Source: PALSA-926 sp964476835
Lineage (GTDB): Bacteria > Pseudomonadota > Alphaproteobacteria > Micavibrionales > UBA2020
DNA length: 39,502 nt
Direction: 5' to 3'
NCBI GenBank assembly: GCA_964476835.1
Contig: CAYZCE010000018.1
Coordinates: 1-39,502 of the forward strand
The notes under the pieces are model-generated. The model ran no database searches and was not told where the DNA came from. It saw only the letters and a list, made by a program, of their open reading frames with translations. Every line of letters begins with the position of its first letter. Position 1 is the first letter of the stretch. Of this stretch, positions 1 to 8,191 are shown piece after piece. A program made the translations under genes and the position numbers.

Positions 1-666
1 CTTGAACTTGCCGTCATAGGCCTTGAGGATGGTGTTCTTGGTCGAGAGGTAGACCGGATACTTGCGCGAGAGGCCGTAGTTGAAGCACGAGCGCGCGAAA
101 CCGGCGATGGATTCGTCGGTGTTGTACATGCCCATGGCGACGCCCGGGCCTTCGAAGCTGTGGATCTCCCACTCCTGCGCCTTGCCGTCCGCGCCGGTGA
201 AGACCATCTTCAGCTTGCCGGGGCCGGGCACCTTGATGTCGGTCGCGCGGTACTGGTCGCCGAAGGCGTGACGGCCGACGACGATCGGCTTGTTCCACGT
301 GGTGACCAGACGCGGGATGTTGTTGCAGATGATCGGCTCGCGGAAAACGGTGCCGTTGAGGATGTTGCGGATGGTGCCGTTGGGGGACTTCCACATCTTT
401 TTCAGCTTGAATTCCTCGACGCGGGCCTCGTCGGGCGTGATGGTCGCGCACTTGATGCCGACGCCGTATTGCTTGATGGCGTTGGCGGCGTCGACCGTCA
501 CCTTATCGTCGGTGGCGTCGCGGTTCTGGATGCTGAGGTCGTAGGACTTCAGCTCGACGTCGAGGTAGGGCTTGATCATCTTGTCGATGATCATGTCCCA
601 GATGATGCGCGTCATTTCGTCGCCGTTCATCTCGACCAGCGGGGTCTTGACCTTGATCTTAGCCAT
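1..666 (-). CDS. icd: NADP-dependent isocitrate dehydrogenase, 5' part (cut by window edge)
   Basis: Oxidative decarboxylation of isocitrate to 2-oxoglutarate in the TCA cycle, in the cytoplasm. The 222 visible residues begin MAKIKVKTPLVEMNGDEMTR and include the family's N-terminal signatures: the EMNGDEMTR nucleotide/substrate segment, ATITPDEARVEEF, WKSPNGTIRNILNGTVFREP (the substrate-serine region) and the GRHAFGDQYRATD block. This is the eukaryote-like type II NADP-IDH (about 405 residues) common in alphaproteobacteria, not the E. coli type. The remaining C-terminal part lies beyond base 1. The start ATG (666-664) has an AAGGAA element about six bases upstream and overlaps the stop of the Sel1-type gene by eight bases, so the two are probably co-transcribed. 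Family assignment is firm. Confidence 0.95.
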   Translation of the reverse strand, partial: MAKIKVKTPLVEMNGDEMTRIIWDMIIDKMIKPYLDVELKSYDLSIQNRDATDDKVTVDAANAIKQYGVGIKCATITPDEARVEEFKLKKMWKSPNGTIRNILNGTVFREPIICNNIPRLVTTWNKPIVVGRHAFGDQYRATDIKVPGPGKLKMVFTGADGKAQEWEIHSFEGPGVAMGMYNTDESIAGFARSCFNYGLSRKYPVYLSTKNTILKAYDGKFK

Positions 667-1243
667 TTGATTTTCCTTCCGTGATGGGGGTGGTGGGGGT
701 TGGTTGCTTTTCTTTCTCTTTTTCTTCGTCGTCCAGGTGCTTGTCGCGCGCGTCTTCCCACGCGTGCATCGCCTTCTTGGCGGCGGAGATGTCGTCGGAC
801 GTCAGCTTGTCGTCGTCGATCACCTTTTGGCGCGCGGCCTCGACGTAATCGGCGCGGGCGTCGCCGCGCGAGAAGCTGTCGAGCGCCAGCGTGTACCACT
901 GCCATGCCTCTGCCGGCTTCTTTTCGCGCTTGGCGATCGCGGCAAGGCGGATGAAGCTCTGGTCGTAGCCGTGCATCGCCGATTCCTCGAACCAGCGCTT
1001 GGCCTCCGCGAGGTCTTTCGGCATGCCGCCTTTGCCTTTGGAGTAAAGGTCGGCGATCATGAACTGCGCGCGCGCATCGCCCTGCTTGGCCATGTTGAGG
1101 ATATCGTCCATGGGGCTATGGTCGTCGGGCGCGAGCTTTTTATAGACCGGGTCGGGATAGTAGGTCAGCCCTGCCTGCGCCGGAACGGCGACGGCGAAAA
1201 GGACGGCGACGACGGCCGCGGATGCCATGACGCGCTGGATCAT
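659..1243 (-). CDS. Exported Sel1-repeat (TPR-like) protein
   Basis: A 194-residue protein of unknown precise role. Residues 1-24 form a Sec signal peptide (hydrophobic core, PAQA|G cleavage site), so the product is probably periplasmic. Residues about 45-125 hold Sel1-like helical repeats (GDARAQFMIADLYSKGKGG, then AKRWFEESAMHGYDQSF), which usually mediate protein-protein contacts. The C-terminus is acidic and lysine-rich (DDEEKEKEK), then Pro/Thr-rich. The start overlaps the upstream DUF2794-like gene by four bases (ATGA) and the stop overlaps the icd start, so it sits inside an apparent operon. An in-frame ATG at codon 6 would also leave a usable signal peptide. The partner is unknown; Sel1 proteins often act in envelope stress, cell shape or host interaction. 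Confidence 0.8.
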   Translation of the reverse strand: MIQRVMASAAVVAVLFAVAVPAQAGLTYYPDPVYKKLAPDDHSPMDDILNMAKQGDARAQFMIADLYSKGKGGMPKDLAEAKRWFEESAMHGYDQSFIRLAAIAKREKKPAEAWQWYTLALDSFSRGDARADYVEAARQKVIDDDKLTSDDISAAKKAMHAWEDARDKHLDDEEKEKEKQPTPTTPITEGKSNG

Positions 1244-1554
1244 CCTTGCGTCTCCAGCGCCTCGATCACGCTTTTGAGGGAGGTATTTTGGCAGAGGGGC
1301 TTATGGCCGGCATAGGCCGAAAACTGCGCGTCAGCGCGGCCGGAGTTGTTCTTGACGATCGTGTAGAGCGGCAGCTCGTGCGTCGAGCGGAAGATGGAGA
1401 AGAGGGCGGAATCGCTCAGCGAGTCGATCGCGTAGTCCTTCCACAACCCGCCCTGCACGCGTGCGCCATAGAGCGTGAGGATCTGGCTCAGTTCCTCACG
1501 GCTGAAGGTCGTCTTTCCGCTTCGGCGGATTTTGTCGCGCAGGTAGACAAGCAT
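1240..1554 (-). CDS. DUF2794-like conserved alphaproteobacterial protein
   Basis: A 104-residue cytoplasmic protein with no signal peptide or membrane segment. The pattern F-x-R-x-EL-x-x-IL-x-LYG, then W-x-DYAID-x-L-x-D-x-A-x-FS-x-FR and PLYTIVK matches what I recall of DUF2794, a small family largely confined to alphaproteobacteria and without known function. Here the motifs appear as FSREELSQILTLYG and WKDYAIDSLSDSALFSIF. No good ribosome-binding site precedes the ATG at 1554. It overlaps the downstream Sel1-type gene by four bases. The family call is from memory of the consensus; its role is unknown. Confidence 0.7.
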   Translation of the reverse strand: MLVYLRDKIRRSGKTTFSREELSQILTLYGARVQGGLWKDYAIDSLSDSALFSIFRSTHELPLYTIVKNNSGRADAQFSAYAGHKPLCQNTSLKSVIEALETQG

Positions 1555-1648
1555 GTCAGGGCGTTTCCCGTTTCTTGCCGGATTTTAGGCCGGACAGCCC
1601 CTTTTTCAAAGGAAAAACCGCCGCTTTTCTTGACAGAAGACGGGTGCG

Positions 1649-2350
1649 TCAGGACAGGGTATTGGCGCGCTCAATGGCGGCCGTGGCCAGCATTTTCCGG
1701 GGACTTTTTTTGCTTTTGCGGTCTTTTTCAGCCGTATCCAGGGTGCGGATGACGCTGTCGATGGTTTTCTTGAGTGCGCTGTAGCTGTATTTTCCATCAA
1801 TGTCATCGACAGAGGAATCGCAGTCAACTTGGTTTGACATGTCGACGGCGTAATGGCGTGCGGTCCTGCCTCCGTCATCGGTCAGCGTCACATCGGCACC
1901 GGCCTTGAGCAGGTATTTGCAGAGTTTTTCGTTGGAAAAGGCCGGATAGAACATCAGCGCGCTCATGCCTGTGCCGCGCTGGCGGGCATTCACGTCGGCT
2001 TCGTGCGCGAGCATGGCTTCGAGCAGGCGCATGTCCTTCTGCTCCGCGACCGGGCGGATCGTCATGACCCAGCGCAGGAAGGGCGAAGCGCCGTCCTTGG
2101 CCGGCAAATTCGGGTTGGCGCCCGCATATAAAAGCAAGGTGCCGGTGTCGGTCTGGTTCTTTTCGGCGGCGGCCGCCAGCGCGGTGTCGCCGTCGCTGTT
2201 GGGGGCGTCGATATAGCCGGGGAAGGTCTGGCAGAAGTGGCGCACGCCTTCTTTATTGCCGTCGACGGCGTCGATGACGAAGTTGTCGATCTGCGCCTGA
2301 GTCGGCTTCTTGTTGCTGGATTCGCCTGAAAATTTCTTCTTCAACGTCAT
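1649..2350 (-). CDS. Ankyrin-repeat protein
   Basis: A protein of 233 residues with three or four ankyrin repeats between about residues 25 and 165: the NSDGDTALAAAAEKN, LLLYAGANPNLPAKDGASP, MLAHEADVNARQRGTGMSAL and YLLKAGADVTLTDDGGRTA segments show the usual D/N-x-x-G-x-T/S-A-L and LL-x-x-GA-D/N-x-N/T pattern. The C-terminus is lysine-rich. There is no signal peptide, so it is cytoplasmic unless exported by a dedicated secretion system. I chose the ATG at 2350 because GGGAG lies five bases upstream; an in-frame ATG at 2365 (five residues longer) has no such site. Ankyrin proteins mediate protein binding, and in host-associated bacteria some are effectors, but nothing here shows that. Confidence 0.8.
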   Translation of the reverse strand: MTLKKKFSGESSNKKPTQAQIDNFVIDAVDGNKEGVRHFCQTFPGYIDAPNSDGDTALAAAAEKNQTDTGTLLLYAGANPNLPAKDGASPFLRWVMTIRPVAEQKDMRLLEAMLAHEADVNARQRGTGMSALMFYPAFSNEKLCKYLLKAGADVTLTDDGGRTARHYAVDMSNQVDCDSSVDDIDGKYSYSALKKTIDSVIRTLDTAEKDRKSKKSPRKMLATAAIERANTLS

Positions 2351-2433
2351 AAAATCTCCCGTCATCTTCTACACGAAGATTATCGCACGGGATCGTTTAA
2401 GATCCGGTTAATATTATGAAATCGTCCGAATTT

Positions 2434-3060
2434 TCAGGACTTCTTGGCTGCCGCGCTGCGTTCGCGCATCGAGGTCAGGAGGGCCTCGACCTTGCCGCCG
2501 CCGTTTTGGATGACGGCCGCGAAGTCGGAACGCTGGGTGACGCTCATGCTGACGCCCTCGACGACGACGTCGACGACGCGCAGGCCTTCATCCTTTTGAC
2601 GCACGCGCCATTGCAGGTTGATGGGCGGGCCGTCCTTCTGGATGACCTGGCTGTCGACGAGGAAGTCGGTCTTGCCCGAGGCGGCGGCGCCCGAGACCTT
2701 GAGGTTCTGGCCGGCGTAGTCCTCGAAGCGGGTGGTGTAGGTCTGCACGATCATGTTCTCGAACAGCTTGGTGTATTCGCCGCGCTGCGTGTCGGAGATA
2801 TCGCGCCAGTGGGTGCCGAGCGCGAACTTGCCGATCGCCGCGATGTCGAAATTCTTCTCGAGGATGTCGCGCACGCGGGCTTCGCGGGTCGAGCGGTTCA
2901 TCTTCTTCGAGGTCAGCGACATCAGCGCGGTGTCGCCGAGCTTCTGCACGAAGACGGCGGCGGGCGTCGACGCGGTCGATGCGGCCTGCGCGGGCACGGA
3001 TGCAAACGCGATCATGGCGGCAGCGAGGACAAGGGCGGTTTTCGCGATCAGGGATTTCAT
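2434..3060 (-). CDS. mlaC: MlaC-type periplasmic phospholipid-binding protein
   Basis: Soluble periplasmic carrier of the Mla pathway, which moves phospholipids between the outer-membrane MlaA complex and the inner-membrane MlaFEDB ABC transporter. The 208-residue product has a Sec signal (residues 1-26, ending AQA|A) followed by the MlaC/Ttg2D fold: TREARVRDILEKNFDI, the F-A-LG-x-HWRDIS segment, YTKLFENMIVQTYTTRFEDY, and a C-terminal V-x-WRVRQKDEGLRVVDVVVEGVS strand region closing with a SDFAAVIQNGGG-like helix. These match the usual family order and length. It lies 14 bases downstream of mlaA, the normal alphaproteobacterial pairing; mlaFED are not in this window. The ATG at 3060 gives a complete signal peptide. 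Confidence 0.9.
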   Translation of the reverse strand: MKSLIAKTALVLAAAMIAFASVPAQAASTASTPAAVFVQKLGDTALMSLTSKKMNRSTREARVRDILEKNFDIAAIGKFALGTHWRDISDTQRGEYTKLFENMIVQTYTTRFEDYAGQNLKVSGAAASGKTDFLVDSQVIQKDGPPINLQWRVRQKDEGLRVVDVVVEGVSMSVTQRSDFAAVIQNGGGKVEALLTSMRERSAAAKKS

Positions 3061-3074
3061 GGTGCCTTCAAATA

Positions 3075-3833
3075 TCAGGGGTGGTCGTCGGGTGAGATCG
3101 GGTTTGCGGCGCCCGGCTTCTCGTCGTGGATGAGGGCCGCACGCTTTTGCGCGTAAGCGCTGCGCACGGCGGCGTAGTAGTCGAGGCTGTTGCGGCGCAG
3201 GTCGGCGATCGCGTCGATCAGGCGCGAACGCTTGTCGACGCCGTCCAGCGCGACGCGGGTGTAATAGATCCACTCGCGGTCCGTGTTGTCGGCGTAGATG
3301 CGGACGGGATCGGCGTAAGAATCCGCCAGCAGGCCCGCGGTATCGCGCAGGTTGGAGGGGCCGATGACCGGCAGGACGAGGTAGAAACCGTCGCCGATGC
3401 CCCACTTCGCGAGCGTCTGGCCGAAATCTTCGTCCTTGTATTCGAGGCCTTGCGTCTTGGCGACATCCACGAGGCCGCCGACGCCGGCGGTGGTGTTGAT
3501 GGCGAAACGCGCGAGCGCGATGCCGGCGTCGCCGACATTGCCTTGCAGCAGGTTGTTGGCGATGAGCAGCGGCGATTCAAGGTTGTGCATGAAGCTCTGC
3601 ACCGCGTCGCGCGCGAAGGACGGCAGCACGGCCTTGTAGCCCTTGGCGACCGGCTCGATGATGAAGCGGTCGAGGATGTCGTTGAAGCCGAAGGTGAAAC
3701 GGTTGACCGGCTCGATCGGGTCATAGACTTCGCGGGTGGGCTGCGGCGCGTCGGTTGTCGCGGCAAGCGCCGGCGGCGCCAGGAGCGTGAGGCAAAGGAC
3801 GGCGGCGGCGAGGCTGGCAAACGGGCGGGACAT
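3075..3833 (-). CDS. mlaA: MlaA/VacJ family outer-membrane lipid asymmetry protein
   Basis: MlaA removes mislocalised phospholipids from the outer leaflet of the outer membrane and passes them to MlaC. The 252-residue product carries the family hallmark YDPIEPVNRFTFGFND (about residues 37-52), followed by PLLIANNLLQGN, FAINTTAGVGGL and the FGQTLAKWGIGDGFYLVLPVIGPSNLRD block, all diagnostic. E. coli MlaA is a lipoprotein, but here the N-terminus (residues 1-25, ending PALA|AT) reads as a signal peptidase I signal. The only Cys (residue 14) is inside the hydrophobic core and not in a clear lipobox. The protein may therefore be non-lipidated or anchored by its membrane helices. It leads the mlaA-mlaC pair. 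Confidence 0.92.
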   Translation of the reverse strand: MSRPFASLAAAVLCLTLLAPPALAATTDAPQPTREVYDPIEPVNRFTFGFNDILDRFIIEPVAKGYKAVLPSFARDAVQSFMHNLESPLLIANNLLQGNVGDAGIALARFAINTTAGVGGLVDVAKTQGLEYKDEDFGQTLAKWGIGDGFYLVLPVIGPSNLRDTAGLLADSYADPVRIYADNTDREWIYYTRVALDGVDKRSRLIDAIADLRRNSLDYYAAVRSAYAQKRAALIHDEKPGAANPISPDDHP

Positions 3834-3870
3834 GCGGCGATGGTACCTGTGAAGCGTGATAAGACGAGTA

Positions 3871-3923
3871 TAACCGTTTCCGGTTACACAATGGTTAACT
3901 ACTTCATATATGTACTATTAACC
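3871..3923. promoter_or_regulatory. Nested inverted repeats between lptG and mlaA (possible mlaA promoter/operator)
   Basis: The 84-base gap holds a perfect six-base inverted repeat TAACCG-TTTC-CGGTTA (3871-3886) and a second pair of arms GGTTAA (3893-3898) and TTAACC (3918-3923), the latter overlapping the lptG stop. On the minus strand a TATACT hexamer lies at about 3867-3872, suitably placed to serve as a -10 for mlaA, but I see no convincing -35. It could be an operator or a weak stem; function is inferred only. Confidence 0.3.
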
Positions 3924-5015
3924 GTCTTCCTTGTGCAAGAGCGCAGTTCCGCCGAGCAGGAGGCCGATGGCCGCCGGGCTCCACGCCGCGAGATAGGCAG
4001 GGATCTTCTGCGACACCCCGAAGGCCTGCAGCATGGACTGCAGGAAGAACACGCAGAACCCGACGCCGACCCCGGTCACGATCATCATCGCCGCCCCGCC
4101 GAACCGCGGCGGCCGCAGCGAGAAAGTGGCGGCCAACAGGATCATCGCCGCGAACAGGAAGGGCTGGGCGAGCAGAGTATGGAAATGAAGGTAGAGCCGG
4201 GTGGCCGGGAATCCCGTCATCTCCATAATATGGATATACTCCGGGATACTCCAGAACGAAATCGAGTCGGGGTCGGCGAAGGATTCCTCGATCTTCTGTG
4301 CGGTCAGGCCGGTCGGGATCGTGTAGTACTCGATTCGCTGCACGCCGCCGCTCTTGCCGTTGAGCAGCGGTGCGCGGATGTCCCAGAAACCGGGGCGCAG
4401 GAAGGCGATGTCGGCGTCGAGGCGGCGGATGAAGTCGTCGTGGGTGTCGAAGAATAGGACGGTGACGTTGTTGAGCTGCCACTCGCGCTTGTCGAAGGTC
4501 GCGGCGTGCAGCAGCGCGTAGCCTTCCTCGACCGGCTGGCGCAGCCACACGCCGGTTTTCGAGACGGTGGCGAGGTCGGGGTCGTTGGTGAGGCGCACGC
4601 GCTCGATCTGCTCGTACTTGCTCATGAAGGTGGAGGAGACGGGGTTGATGACCGTGGTCGAGAACAGCCCCGCCAGCAGCGCGCAGACCACCAGCGGGCT
4701 GAGGAACTGCCACGCCGAAAGGCCGGAGGTGCGGATGATGACCAGCTCGCTCGTCTTGTTGAGCTTCCAGCACGTGTAGATGGCGGAGAATAGCACGCCC
4801 ATCGGCAGCATGCGCTCGCCGAGGTACGGCAGCTTCATCAGCGACATCGAGAGCACGAGGCCGAAGCTGACGTGCGGCATGCCCGAGGTGCGGCGCAGCA
4901 GCTCGATCACGTCGAGCAGCAGCACAAGGCCGAGCAGCACCGTCATCAGCCCCGCAAGATTAATGAGGAACTGGCGGCTGACGTAGCGGAACAGCGTGGA
5001 CGACGGCGCGATCAT
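3918..5015 (-). CDS. lptG: LPS export ABC transporter permease LptG
   Basis: Inner-membrane permease which, with LptF and the LptB ATPase, extracts LPS and pushes it onto the periplasmic Lpt bridge. The 365 residues show the LptF/LptG layout: membrane helices at about 15-35, 60-80 and 100-120, a roughly 150-residue periplasmic jellyroll-like domain (TGVWLRQP, WQLNNVTVLFFD), then three C-terminal helices (about 275-295, 305-325 and 335-355). The start MIAPSSTLFRYVSRQFL shares ATGA with the lptF stop, indicating translational coupling. Assignment to LptG rather than LptF follows from its second position and the N-terminal LFRYVSRQFL form. Confidence 0.93.
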   Translation of the reverse strand: MIAPSSTLFRYVSRQFLINLAGLMTVLLGLVLLLDVIELLRRTSGMPHVSFGLVLSMSLMKLPYLGERMLPMGVLFSAIYTCWKLNKTSELVIIRTSGLSAWQFLSPLVVCALLAGLFSTTVINPVSSTFMSKYEQIERVRLTNDPDLATVSKTGVWLRQPVEEGYALLHAATFDKREWQLNNVTVLFFDTHDDFIRRLDADIAFLRPGFWDIRAPLLNGKSGGVQRIEYYTIPTGLTAQKIEESFADPDSISFWSIPEYIHIMEMTGFPATRLYLHFHTLLAQPFLFAAMILLAATFSLRPPRFGGAAMMIVTGVGVGFCVFFLQSMLQAFGVSQKIPAYLAAWSPAAIGLLLGGTALLHKEDG

Positions 5016-6151
5016 GCGGCTTGCTCCCCGCGCGCGTTCCAGCGGCGCCACAGTGCCATGACTTTCTGTTCGCCCGAGATGTGCAGCAGGTAAAAGCCGA
5101 CGGCGATGGGCAGGACCGTGTTGAGCACGACCAGCGGCGCCACGCCGAGATACTTGCGCGACAGGTTGACGAGCGTAAGGTTGAGCGCTTGCGATGCCGC
5201 GACCAGCACGACGCCCGCCAGCAGGCGCCGGCTCATCCCGCGCCGGTTGAACGGCCCGAGCAGCACGCAGCACAGCGCGATCATCGAAAAGCCGAGCGCG
5301 TTCCACGGCGACGTCACGCGGTGGTTGGCTTCAGCCAGGAACAGGGCGACCGAATTGCGGTCGTGCCGGTTGTTCAGGTCGGGGGAGAGAAGTTCCGGCA
5401 GCGTGCGCTCGCCCGCGCCGCGCCAGCGTTCCTTCGCTTCGCCCTCCACCCCCTTGATCTCGATCGTGTAGCGGGAGAAATAGAGCTTGGTCAGCTCGCC
5501 CGTCGTCGCGTCGCGCTGCTGGCGCATGCCGTCGAAGACGACGATGTCGGGCGTGTCGCCGTCCATCACCACTTGGCCGCGCTTGGCGACGATGGTGACG
5601 GGCGGCTTGTCCTTGTCGCGCGTGTCGTGGATCATCAGGCCGGTCATGTCGCCGTTGTCGTCGCGCGCCTTGAGGTAGACGGTCAGCTTGTCGCTGAAGG
5701 TGTTGAACACGCCCTCGCGCAGCAGGAAGGCGGAATACTGCGTCTTGATCGTCTGGCGCAGCGACTGGATGCCGTTGGCGCCCTTCGGCGTCAGGTAGGT
5801 GCTGAAGCTGAGCACGAGAATGGTTGAGATCAGCGCCAGCGTGATCGCCGGGCGCGCCAGCGCATATTGGTCGACGCCGCTCGCACGCAGGACGATCAAT
5901 TCGTTGTCCATAATCATCTTGTGGTAGGTGAAGAGGATCGCTGTCACCAGCGACAAGGGCAGGATGATTTCCAGAAACTTCGGGAGGCTCAGCCCGACCA
6001 GTTCGAGGAACAATCCGGGCGGCGCGTCGGAATTCGCGACCAGCTCCAGCAGGTTCAGCGACTGCGTCAGGCAAATGACCATCGTCAGCGTCAGGGCGAC
6101 GAAGACCGTGACGCTGGTCAGGTTTTTGAATAGATACCGGCTCATCAGCAT
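5012..6151 (-). CDS. lptF: LPS export ABC transporter permease LptF
   Basis: Partner permease of LptG in the LptB2FG complex. The 379-residue protein begins MLMSRYLFKNL and has helices near residues 12-32, 55-75 and 100-122. The EIILPLSLVTAILFTYHKM and DNELIVLRASGVDQ segments form the conserved cytoplasmic coupling region that contacts LptB. A periplasmic beta-rich domain follows (VYLKARDDNGDMTGLMIHD, FSRYTIEI), then three C-terminal helices. An in-frame ATG two codons downstream is an equally possible start. It diverges from pepA with only 56 bases between start codons; this lptFG/pepA/holC neighbourhood is widespread in proteobacteria. Confidence 0.93.
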   Translation of the reverse strand: MLMSRYLFKNLTSVTVFVALTLTMVICLTQSLNLLELVANSDAPPGLFLELVGLSLPKFLEIILPLSLVTAILFTYHKMIMDNELIVLRASGVDQYALARPAITLALISTILVLSFSTYLTPKGANGIQSLRQTIKTQYSAFLLREGVFNTFSDKLTVYLKARDDNGDMTGLMIHDTRDKDKPPVTIVAKRGQVVMDGDTPDIVVFDGMRQQRDATTGELTKLYFSRYTIEIKGVEGEAKERWRGAGERTLPELLSPDLNNRHDRNSVALFLAEANHRVTSPWNALGFSMIALCCVLLGPFNRRGMSRRLLAGVVLVAASQALNLTLVNLSRKYLGVAPLVVLNTVLPIAVGFYLLHISGEQKVMALWRRWNARGEQAA

Positions 6152-6207
6152 GGTATCACTTTATATTATTGAACGACGATTTCCACATCCAAAAAGAGGC
6201 AAAACCC

Positions 6208-7680
6208 ATGAAAATCTCCTTTGAATCTTCGGCTTCTGCGGCGGCGGACGCCTGCGTGGTCTTCGCAAGCGAGGGCGGCAAGCTGACGGCGGCCGGCGCG
6301 GCGCTCGACAAGAAGTCGGGCGGCGCGATCAAGCGCGCGATTTCCGCCGAAGCGTTCAAGGGCAAAAGGGCGCTGCTGCTGGCCATCCCGGGCGTTTCCG
6401 GCGTTTCCGCGCCGCGCGTGATCGTGGCGGGGCTGGGCGAATCGTCCAAGCCCTCCGATTTTGAAAGCGTCGGCACCGCCCTGCTCGGCGACCTCAACCG
6501 CCGCCGCGCGGCTTCGGTGCGCATCCTCTTCGACGGCGACGCGGAAGATGCGGCCTCGGTCGCGGCGGGCATGCTGCTCTCCAGCTACCGCTTCGACCGC
6601 CACTTGACGCGCGAGCCGAAGGAGAAGAAGCCGTCGCTGAAATCCGTCACCTTCGCGGTGGGCAAGAACGCGGCCGCGGCGCGCAAGGCCTTCGACGGCG
6701 CGCGCAAGCTGGCGGACGGCGTGTTCCTCACGCGCGACCTCGTCTCTGAATCGCCGAACATCCTCTATCCCGAAAGCTTCGCCAACATCATCAAGCGCGA
6801 ACTCGCGCCGCTCGGCATCAAGGTCAAGGTGCTCGGCCGCAAGGAAATCAAGAAGCTCGGCATGGGGGCGCTCGCCGCCGTCGGCATGGGCAGCGTGCGC
6901 GAGGAAAAGCTCGTGACGATGGAATATAAGGGCGCGGCGGCTTCGAAGAAGAACATCGCCTTCGTCGGCAAAGGCGTCACGTTCGACACGGGCGGCATCT
7001 CGCTCAAGCCCGGCCCCGGCATGGAAGACATGAAGTGGGACATGGCGGGCGCAGGCGCCGTCGTCGGCCTGATGAAGGTGCTGGCTGCGCGCCGCGCCAA
7101 GGCCAACGTGGTCGGCGTCGTGGCGCTGGCGGAGAACATGCCCGCGGGCAACGCCTGCCGTCCGAGCGACATCGTCAAGACGATGTCCGGCCAGACGGTC
7201 GAGATCAACAACACCGACGCCGAAGGCCGCCTGATCCTCTGCGACGCGCTCTGGTACACGCAGGTGAAGTTCAAGCCGACGCAGATCGTCGACATGGCCA
7301 CGCTGACCGGCGCCGTCATCATCGCGCTGGGCCATGAATATGGCGGCCTCTTCGCCAACGACGACAAGCTCTCCAAGGACCTGATCGCCGCCGGCAAGGC
7401 GACGGGCGAGGCGCTGTGGCCGCTGCCGTTCCACGACGCGTGGGACAAGGCGATCGACAGCCCCGCTGCCGACATGAAGAACATCAGCGGCAGCCGCGAC
7501 GCCGGCTCCGCCATCGGCGCACATTTCCTCAAGCGCTTCATCCAGAAGGACGTCAAGTGGGCGCACCTCGACATCGCCGGCATGGCGTGGTCGGGCCGCG
7601 ACCGCACCAGCATCCCGAAGGGCGCGAGCGCTTTCGGCGTGCGCCTGCTCGACACCTATGTCTCGGAATATTGCGAGTAA
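6208..7680 (+). CDS. pepA: Leucyl aminopeptidase (M17 family)
   Basis: Cytoplasmic di-metal aminopeptidase, usually a hexamer, that trims N-terminal residues from peptides; in E. coli the same protein also binds DNA. The product of 490 residues has the expected length. The catalytic C-terminal half shows VGKGVTFDTGGISLKPG (metal-binding lysine and aspartate), MKWDMAGAGAVVGLM, NMPAGNACRPSD and the family signature NTDAEGRLILCDAL, which carries metal ligands and the catalytic arginine. The N-terminal macro-like domain occupies about residues 1-170. I preferred the ATG at 6208, which has AGAGG seven bases upstream, over an in-frame ATG at 6169. holC follows after one base. Confidence 0.96.
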   Translation: MKISFESSASAAADACVVFASEGGKLTAAGAALDKKSGGAIKRAISAEAFKGKRALLLAIPGVSGVSAPRVIVAGLGESSKPSDFESVGTALLGDLNRRRAASVRILFDGDAEDAASVAAGMLLSSYRFDRHLTREPKEKKPSLKSVTFAVGKNAAAARKAFDGARKLADGVFLTRDLVSESPNILYPESFANIIKRELAPLGIKVKVLGRKEIKKLGMGALAAVGMGSVREEKLVTMEYKGAAASKKNIAFVGKGVTFDTGGISLKPGPGMEDMKWDMAGAGAVVGLMKVLAARRAKANVVGVVALAENMPAGNACRPSDIVKTMSGQTVEINNTDAEGRLILCDALWYTQVKFKPTQIVDMATLTGAVIIALGHEYGGLFANDDKLSKDLIAAGKATGEALWPLPFHDAWDKAIDSPAADMKNISGSRDAGSAIGAHFLKRFIQKDVKWAHLDIAGMAWSGRDRTSIPKGASAFGVRLLDTYVSEYCE

Positions 7681-7681
7681 C

Positions 7682-8128
7682 GTGACCGACGTCCGCTTCT
7701 ATCACTTGCAACGCAAGACGCCCGCGCAGGCGCTGCCCGAAATCCTCGGCCGCGCGCTGGAGCGGGGGTTGCGCGTCTTGATCCGCGCGGGCGACGACGA
7801 GCAGGTCGCGGCCATCGATGCCGCGCTCTGGACGCAGGACGCCGCCTCCTTCCTGCCGCACGGCACCGCGAAGGATGGGCGCCCGGCCGACCAGCCGATC
7901 TGGATCACCACCGGCGACGATAATGCCAACGGCGCGACCATGCTGGTGCTGGTCAACGGCGCCGCACAACCCGTGCTCGACGCTTTCGCGATGGTTTGCG
8001 AGGTCTTCGACGGCAATGACGAAACCGCCGTTGAAACTGCGCGGGCACGCTGGAAGGTTTATAAAGACGACGGCCACGCGCCGACCTACTTCCAGCAGGA
8101 TCTCGACGGGAAGTGGCAGAAGAAATAA
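7682..8128 (+). CDS. holC: DNA polymerase III chi subunit
   Basis: Chi links the clamp-loader complex to SSB during replication. The 148-residue sequence begins with the family's TDVRFYHLQRKTPAQALPEILGR block, continues with GLRVLIRAGDDEQVAAIDAALW and the PIWITTGDD/VLVNGAAQP strands, and ends with the ARARWKVYKDDGHAPTYFQQD segment typical of alphaproteobacterial HolC. I took the GTG at 7682 as the start because it yields the standard N-terminus and follows the pepA stop by one base; an ATG at 7658 would add eight residues and overlap pepA. A strong terminator follows immediately. Confidence 0.92.
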   Translation: MTDVRFYHLQRKTPAQALPEILGRALERGLRVLIRAGDDEQVAAIDAALWTQDAASFLPHGTAKDGRPADQPIWITTGDDNANGATMLVLVNGAAQPVLDAFAMVCEVFDGNDETAVETARARWKVYKDDGHAPTYFQQDLDGKWQKK

Positions 8129-8140
8129 ATGGTCTCAAAT

Positions 8141-8174
8141 AAAAAAGGGCGGAGAATTTTCTCCGCCCTTTTTT
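8141..8174. terminator. Bidirectional intrinsic terminator between holC and the M23 gene
   Basis: A GC-rich stem AAGGGCGGAG / CTCCGCCCTT (8145-8154 with 8161-8170) and a six-base loop are flanked by A6 on the left and a run of about ten T on the right. This is a textbook Rho-independent structure for the plus strand. The left A-run provides the U-tract for the convergent gene ending at 8192, so it probably serves both directions. Confidence 0.92.
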
Positions 8175-8191
8175 TTTTGTGTTCGTATTTC

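Noticed and set aside
2380..2400. GGATC-GTTTAA-GATCC hairpin between the ankyrin gene and mlaC as a terminator
   Set aside because: Short stem with no T-run on the minus strand, where a terminator for mlaC would be needed.
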